A DNA stretch of 64,000 nucleotides from Treponema sp. J25 (lineage in GTDB: Bacteria; Spirochaetota; Spirochaetia; Treponematales; Breznakiellaceae): the NCBI RefSeq assembly GCF_004343725.1, contig NZ_PTQW01000003.1, forward strand, positions 1 to 64,000. Reading direction: 5' to 3'. Position 1 is the stretch's first letter. Each line of letters opens with the position of its first letter. This document shows positions 59,511-64,000 of the stretch, piece after piece. Below the pieces are notes generated by a model that saw only the letters and a program-made list of their open reading frames with translations, did no database searches and was not told the origin of the DNA. The position numbers and the translations under genes were made by a program.

Positions 59511-60605
59511 TCAATCCTGGTCGTACTCAAACACCATGGCATTGATGGTATTAAGGGTTTTTCGGGGAATTTTGACAAACTGAATATGCATTACCCCTCC
59601 CATGCTCATGGTCTTGTTGGTTCGTACAATTCTTCCTAGGGCCGCCAGGGTTTTTGCCTGGGGGTCTTCAAATTCTATTTTAAGGTACGCGCCGGCGGGA
59701 AGGGCCGCGACACTTTTTATGGCACAGCCCCCCGCAGAAACATTGATGATGGTTCCCAGGGAACGACGATCATCCACGATGGTTTTCTTTTCTATTTTTC
59801 TTCCTACCTTCCGTTCTTCCACCCGAACAAGAGAAAAGAAGCAGGAAATATACACATCCTTTCGTTTGTAACGACGATTGGGCAGGGCTTCTACGTGGTC
59901 TGAATGGGCAAGTTGGAGCCCTTTACCGCGGGGGGTGTCAACCGTATCGATAACCCGGCTTTCGAAACGATACCCCTGGCTCGAACGGGCGTAGAAGGAA
60001 AGGGTTACCTTGCTTCCCCGGGGGAATTTAATTGGTGTTCCTACCGCACTCCGGGGGTTTTCTACAAGGAGGTAGTCTCCTCGGGCGGTAATAATCCTCA
60101 CGGGGTAACTTTCTCCCCGGGGAGAGACAATGGTAGCCGCCATATTATCAGAGAGTTTCCGGGTGCTCGAAATAACAAGCCGTTCTCCCCGGGCAGCTTC
60201 TACCCTGTTTCGGATGGCAAAGAGGAGGGCCTTTTGATATGATGCCATCTCCTCTGTTTCGGCGGTTTTTTCGATGTCCCGGTAGGCCTTCTTAAAAAGC
60301 CGATCAAGAATAGTAGTGTTCCCTAGAGTTGTTACGGGGTCTGTTATGGAGGCTCGCCTGAAAATCCATTCCAGGAGGGCCTCTTCTTCTCTATCTAATC
60401 CATAGGCGGCTGCAGCCCGATGGAGGGCCCAGCGGCTAAAGCGGCGGGGGGCAAGAGTACCACCACCTTTCCCTGTGCCGGTAGAAATTCCATTTTTCCA
60501 GATATTATATATCACCAAAATAATAATGAGCACTCCTACAACGGCTAAAAAGATGATGGCACTGCGGGGATCGGATTCTCTAAAGTACACCGATTGAAGA
60601 AGCAT
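59511..60605 (-). CDS. PilZ-domain cyclic-di-GMP receptor, membrane-anchored
   Basis: The 364 residues begin with a transmembrane helix (IIFLAVVGVLIIILVIYN, about 17-35). The middle holds a YcgR-N-like region, and a PilZ domain follows from about 225, with the RxxxR motif in NRRYKRKDV and the DxSxxG-type motif in INVSAGGCAI. Binding c-di-GMP would change contacts with the flagellar motor or another membrane target. In spirochaetes PilZ proteins affect motility and host adaptation. It is followed by an unknown gene 34 nt on, and preceded by one 6 nt away, so it is within the fliD-side operon. Confidence 0.9.
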   Translation of the reverse strand: MLLQSVYFRESDPRSAIIFLAVVGVLIIILVIYNIWKNGISTGTGKGGGTLAPRRFSRWALHRAAAAYGLDREEEALLEWIFRRASITDPVTTLGNTTILDRLFKKAYRDIEKTAETEEMASYQKALLFAIRNRVEAARGERLVISSTRKLSDNMAATIVSPRGESYPVRIITARGDYLLVENPRSAVGTPIKFPRGSKVTLSFYARSSQGYRFESRVIDTVDTPRGKGLQLAHSDHVEALPNRRYKRKDVYISCFFSLVRVEERKVGRKIEKKTIVDDRRSLGTIINVSAGGCAIKSVAALPAGAYLKIEFEDPQAKTLAALGRIVRTNKTMSMGGVMHIQFVKIPRKTLNTINAMVFEYDQD

Positions 60606-60611
60606 AGGCGC

Positions 60612-61460
60612 TTAACTATCCTCTGGCTCGTTTGCCACAAGATATGACCGGAGGGCGGTACACAGTTCACGCACCCGGGGAGCGATTTCATATTCCGCCA
60701 GATCCCCCGCAAGAATCGTGTCCTGGTTTCCATAGGCCTGAATAAAATTTTCTAAAAACGTATTTAATTCCTCTATAAAGGCAGGTAAAGCCTTTTCTCC
60801 AGTAATAAAAAGATAAAGATTTTGTTGTGGAGGGGTGTACAAATACGAAATCAGACGAAGACATCTTTCGTAGGTTAAACTGAAGTCATGAATTAACTGA
60901 GCAACTTCTTTATCTCGTCCGGTTTGAAAGAGGATCCCCACATTTTCAAGACGCGGGGTAAGTTCGGAGAGCTGAGTAAGACAGTCCTGGAGGAGTTTCT
61001 CCGCTTCAAGCAGTTCTGTTTCCCGTTCTGTAAGAAGTTCGAGGAGATACTCCCCCATGTGAGGAAGATCCCGAAGTACTTTCACCATATGGTGATATAA
61101 AACAGGTTCTTGTCCCTCAATAAGACGGGCTGCAGGGGAATGAATCCATTCCTTAGGATCCCATGTTCCTTGTTGTTCTTGCGCTTTTTCTAGTAATTGT
61201 CGGCTATAGCGAAATGCCTTATACAGAAGTTCTCGATTATTAGCTGTTTCTAGATCCAGGGTATGGACCTTTTCTAGCTCCATGGACCAGAGGGAATCAA
61301 GACTATCCGCTGTAAGAGAAGTCCCATTTACCCGTATACTGGTAAGGGTCGATCCCTGCATTTCAAAGGATAATTCAAGATTCTGGAGAAATGACCCTAG
61401 ATTTTCTTCCGTTATATCCGGGACAAGTGTTGAAGTTTCACCATTAATCGTAATCTGCAT
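60612..61460 (-). CDS. Unknown helical protein next to fliD
   Basis: The 282 residues are not assigned. Residues ~1-70 include a beta-rich start (MQITINGETSTLVPDITEEN) that resembles small chaperone or YlzH-like domains. The rest is helical (LLEAEKLLQDCLTQLSELTP, FIEELNTFLENFIQAYGNQD). Location 33 nt after fliD and 6 nt before the PilZ gene suggests a flagellar chaperone or regulator. No FliT/FliS motif is clear. It may be the FliD-side counterpart of FlgN by position only. Confidence 0.65.
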   Translation of the reverse strand: MQITINGETSTLVPDITEENLGSFLQNLELSFEMQGSTLTSIRVNGTSLTADSLDSLWSMELEKVHTLDLETANNRELLYKAFRYSRQLLEKAQEQQGTWDPKEWIHSPAARLIEGQEPVLYHHMVKVLRDLPHMGEYLLELLTERETELLEAEKLLQDCLTQLSELTPRLENVGILFQTGRDKEVAQLIHDFSLTYERCLRLISYLYTPPQQNLYLFITGEKALPAFIEELNTFLENFIQAYGNQDTILAGDLAEYEIAPRVRELCTALRSYLVANEPEDS

Positions 61461-61493
61461 ATTCCCTTCCTTCAGTTTTCCTTATCGGTATAC

Positions 61494-63464
61494 TTATCTG
61501 TTGGATTGATTATTAAGTTGCTCAAGAGAATTGGAGGTTTTTTGCATTTGCTGAAGAGCCCCTTCCATTTGACCATACTGGCGACGAAGACTTGCTTCTT
61601 TTGCGGCTAGTTGTTTATCCAGGGCTTCTATGCGTTTTTGTTCTTCGCTGATACGAGTGTCAAGGCCTGAGGTTTTAAGGGCGATAATACCGCCGGTCTG
61701 GACATACGGCTGGAGGAGCGCATTGAGTTGATAGGCAAATCCCGAATCGATTACCAGGTCCCCATCGGTATCATTGCCAAAGAGTTCTTTTACGGCGGGG
61801 AGCCGTTTTGCCAGGGCCTCATCCAGGGTCTTTTCGTCGATTTCCAGGTACCCCCGCAATCGGGCAGGGTCGTAACCCTGGCTACTACCGGCCTTTCGAG
61901 CGTCGGTGCTGATACCGATTTGGGCCAGTAGGGCCAGTTCCCGCTCAAGGGACGTGGGGTAACTCGAACTAATGAGCCGCTGAAGGGACGAACGGAGGGT
62001 GTTGATGGTAGAGTCTCCCTGGAGGGTCCCCAATTTCTTCTGCATCTCCTCTTGCTCGTCCTTTGAAAGATAGGTGAGTTCCTGGACAATCTTATCATCC
62101 GTGCGGGCAAGGACATTCAGTTCTGCCATAAGCCGGTTGTAGTTCCCAACCAGGGTAATAATCGCCTCTTTCGCAGTTTTTCTATCCGGTTCAATAGTGA
62201 GTTTTACCGGTTTATCGGAGACTCCCGTGAGGGTAACGGTAACCCCCGGGATAAGATCGTCTACGTCATTTTTGGGACGCCGTACTTCGATGCCGTCCAT
62301 GGCAAGAATCGCATCCTGGGCAGTAGAGATGGCGTTTTTAGGACGGAGTCCTTCCCGGGCTTCGGGATTAAAGATCCGCAAATTTCTTATTGAAACATCC
62401 CGATGGGTGTTTTTATTCTGGATTTCCACTGCACTGATGGCTTTCCCTTCGCTAAAGTCCGTAAGGGGAATTTCCTGGCCTACAAAATCGGTGGAGTCTC
62501 GAATAGGAGGAAGGGTTTTTTTTGTCCCATCGGAAAAAACAAGGGTCACTACTGAAAGATCATCGACCCGCGGAGGAACCGGTGGGGGCGTCCACGGAGG
62601 AAGGTCCACCGTGGAAGGGTCGTTTTCAATGGTAATGCCCCCATAGGTGATACTCCCCGCGCCGGGGAACTGGGGCCCTGAAGGAGCTTCTTGAACGGTC
62701 GAATCCTTGTCCTCTTTTAAAGTGGTAGCAGTTTCATAGGCCAACACAAGCTTCTGGGTCGGTTGAATGGGCGGCGACAGGGTAAACACTTTACTTGTCC
62801 CTGCTGAAAAAAGCTGCGGAGTTTCAACGATAGTTCGACTTGCCGAATCGATTCGTTCGACCATTCCTGTGGCAAGGGCTAGTTTTTCACTGTCATCTTT
62901 AAAAGAGAGCCGATTGGTGGATCCCGTCACTTTTGATTCGATAAGCAGGGATCGGGTACCCGGTTCTACGGTAACCACATCGGCTCGGAGACGATCTTTC
63001 CCTCGCTTGGTGATCGCCTCGGCAAATTCCTTTAAACTCCCCCCCCTAAAAGTAAAACTAAAGGTTTCTTCTCCTATGGTAAACGTATAGGTTCCTTCCG
63101 GGATCCGATAGTTTTCCGGGAGAGGATTTGATAGAAAACGATCCGCCGCGGCAAGCTGCTTTACCGTAAACGTACGGGTCTGTTCTGACGCTTCCCGGCG
63201 GGCTGTCGCAGTGATAACCGCCGGATCCTGGGAATTAGCAACCCGTTCTGAGAAGGGATTCTGAAAAGAATAGAGGGTGCGGGCCGATTCTCGTACTGTC
63301 GAAATACGCCGACCCACATCCTGCCATATGGTTTTCTGAGTTTTGTAGTCTTCTATTGCCTTTTCGGCCCGAACCTTGGGAGCCCGTTCGATCTTCATGA
63401 GATCTTCGATGATCTTCTCCGTATCGAACTGGCTCTTTACTCCAGGAATATATATATCCGACAT
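61494..63464 (-). CDS. fliD: Flagellar filament capping protein FliD
   Basis: 656 residues starting MSDIYIPGVKSQFDTEKIIE and DLMKIERAPKVRAEKAIEDY, the FliD N-terminus; the C-terminal helices read LDTRISEEQKRIEALDKQLA and QMEGALQQMQKTSNSLEQLN. The centre (190-430) is an enlarged variable domain with a Pro-rich linker (PPWTPPPVPPRVDDL). FliD caps the growing filament and guides flagellin insertion. It is larger than E. coli FliD (~470), which is normal for spirochaetes. It lies 26 nt after flaG. Confidence 0.95.
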   Translation of the reverse strand: MSDIYIPGVKSQFDTEKIIEDLMKIERAPKVRAEKAIEDYKTQKTIWQDVGRRISTVRESARTLYSFQNPFSERVANSQDPAVITATARREASEQTRTFTVKQLAAADRFLSNPLPENYRIPEGTYTFTIGEETFSFTFRGGSLKEFAEAITKRGKDRLRADVVTVEPGTRSLLIESKVTGSTNRLSFKDDSEKLALATGMVERIDSASRTIVETPQLFSAGTSKVFTLSPPIQPTQKLVLAYETATTLKEDKDSTVQEAPSGPQFPGAGSITYGGITIENDPSTVDLPPWTPPPVPPRVDDLSVVTLVFSDGTKKTLPPIRDSTDFVGQEIPLTDFSEGKAISAVEIQNKNTHRDVSIRNLRIFNPEAREGLRPKNAISTAQDAILAMDGIEVRRPKNDVDDLIPGVTVTLTGVSDKPVKLTIEPDRKTAKEAIITLVGNYNRLMAELNVLARTDDKIVQELTYLSKDEQEEMQKKLGTLQGDSTINTLRSSLQRLISSSYPTSLERELALLAQIGISTDARKAGSSQGYDPARLRGYLEIDEKTLDEALAKRLPAVKELFGNDTDGDLVIDSGFAYQLNALLQPYVQTGGIIALKTSGLDTRISEEQKRIEALDKQLAAKEASLRRQYGQMEGALQQMQKTSNSLEQLNNQSNR

Positions 63465-63490
63465 GGGTCCTTCTTAAGGCCCGTTTGAAC

Positions 63491-63874
63491 TTACACGGTT
63501 TGATCAAACAAAATTCCTAGGGTTTCCTTGATCCGTTGATGTAGCCGCTGTAGTTCCTCGGGCGGAAGCTCCTTAATCACCTTATCGGTTTGCGCATCAA
63601 TAACCTTTACAATCACTTCCTCGGTTTTATGGTCGATGACAAAACGGAGCTTCTTGTTAAAAGCCAGACTAATTTTTTCAAGTTCCTGGGCTGTTTCTTC
63701 TATTCTTTTTGTTGTTCCCGTGCTCCCCAGCAAGGCTGTGGTACTCGGTGGAACGGTTTCCTGTCCTTCCGTCCCGGTTGCATGGTGGGCCCCTATAAAG
63801 GACCCTCGTTCTTGCGGGAGACCTGCCAGGGGATATCCATATCCCACTGGGGTAATTGGTATACCCATAGGCAC
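63491..63874 (-). CDS. flaG: FlaG-family flagellar protein
   Basis: The 127 residues end in the conserved FlaG block (LRFVIDHKTEEVIVKVIDAQ, then TDKVIKELPPEELQRLHQRI). The N-terminal 55 residues are low complexity. FlaG affects filament length and is commonly next to fliD. GGAGGTGCC lies before the ATG. It precedes fliD by 26 nt and follows the flagellin terminator. Confidence 0.92.
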   Translation of the reverse strand: MPMGIPITPVGYGYPLAGLPQERGSFIGAHHATGTEGQETVPPSTTALLGSTGTTKRIEETAQELEKISLAFNKKLRFVIDHKTEEVIVKVIDAQTDKVIKELPPEELQRLHQRIKETLGILFDQTV

Positions 63875-63901
63875 CTCCCTGTACTTTCTATGTAAGTAAA
63901 G

Positions 63902-63927
63902 AAAAAAGGGGAGGGCGCGAACTCCCC
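63902..63927 (-). terminator. Intrinsic terminator after flagellin-like gene
   Basis: On the minus strand GGGGAG (63927-63922) pairs with CTCCCC (63913-63908), loop TTCGCGCC, followed by TTTTTT (63907-63902). It would separate highly transcribed flagellin from flaG-fliD. Confidence 0.75.
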
Positions 63928-63984
63928 CTCCTTCCTCTCAAAAGGCGACGTCCAGATGTCTCTTGAAAGGGCTCTTTTTTCCTG

Positions 63985-64000
63985 TTAGCCGAGGAGCTGC
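63985..64000 (-). CDS. 3' end of probable flagellin (FlaB) gene, partial
   Basis: Only the last codons are in the window: on the minus strand the frame reads Gln-Leu-Leu-Gly-stop, an ending like the MLxLL/QLL termini of spirochaete flagellins. A strong terminator 58 nt downstream and adjacency to flaG-fliD support a flagellin core gene. The evidence is short and contextual. Confidence 0.4.

Noticed and set aside
1-64000. CRISPR array, rRNA operon, replication origin or integrated phage
   Set aside because: No regularly spaced repeats, no rRNA-like sequence, no dnaA-box cluster and no phage structural genes were seen.

Overview
The window is a spirochaete chromosome segment, most likely from a Treponema relative. 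Three things point there: a periplasmic-flagellum sheath gene (flaA), the flagellar blocks flgN-flgK-flgL-fliW-csrA and fliD-flaG next to what looks like a flagellin 3' end, and a radical SAM protein of the spirochaete-restricted spiro-SPASM kind. Most of the window is densely packed, moderately GC-rich core genome with many 4-nt start/stop overlaps.

Layout. Positions 1-5015 are an accessory region. AT-rich DNA carries a NarL-type two-component system, a small membrane ORF cut by an IS66-family element (1785-3886, 16-bp perfect inverted repeats, internal deletion), and a frameshifted HEPN gene with an unknown partner. Positions 5016-11725 hold thiol peroxidase, an FMN hydroxy-acid oxidoreductase, and gatC-gatA-gatB followed by an archaeal-type (probably non-discriminating) aspartyl-tRNA synthetase. 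Positions 11726-20219 hold a small unknown gene, an iron alcohol dehydrogenase, TatD, tRNA-Leu, two overlapping nucleotide-cyclase-like genes, and mutL-xseB-xseA.

Positions 20362-27583 are the most interesting block: five tightly coupled genes (nucleotidyltransferase-like/radical SAM-SPASM, glycosyltransferase-like, SpsF-like cytidylyltransferase, SpsG/PseG-like plus methyltransferase fusion, ATP-grasp) that look like a biosynthesis and transfer system for a modified sugar. It is followed by a cell-wall amidase, a GerMN-like protein and flaA.

Positions 30545-43895 carry a (p)ppGpp-synthetase/TPR protein, tRNA-Glu, a RadC-like MPN domain fused to a DinG helicase, a two-winged-helix membrane protein, an IscR-like Rrf2 regulator, rpsT, HU, lnt, a response regulator, an orphan cyclase-tail protein, a bactofilin, cinA/pncC, rho and rpmE. 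Positions 44114-52553 hold an RlmK-like methyltransferase, rex, nth, a eukaryote-like ileS, a lipoprotein and small zinc-ribbon proteins.

Positions 52635-64000 are flagellar. The plus-strand operon flgN-flgK-flgL-fliW-csrA meets a minus-strand run: flagellin end, flaG, fliD, unknown, PilZ, unknown, tsaE, tsaB, HD-GYP. Hook-associated proteins, filament cap, the FliW-CsrA translational switch and c-di-GMP-related proteins (PilZ, HD-GYP) therefore sit together.

All functional calls come from reading translated sequence and motifs by eye. No database search was run.
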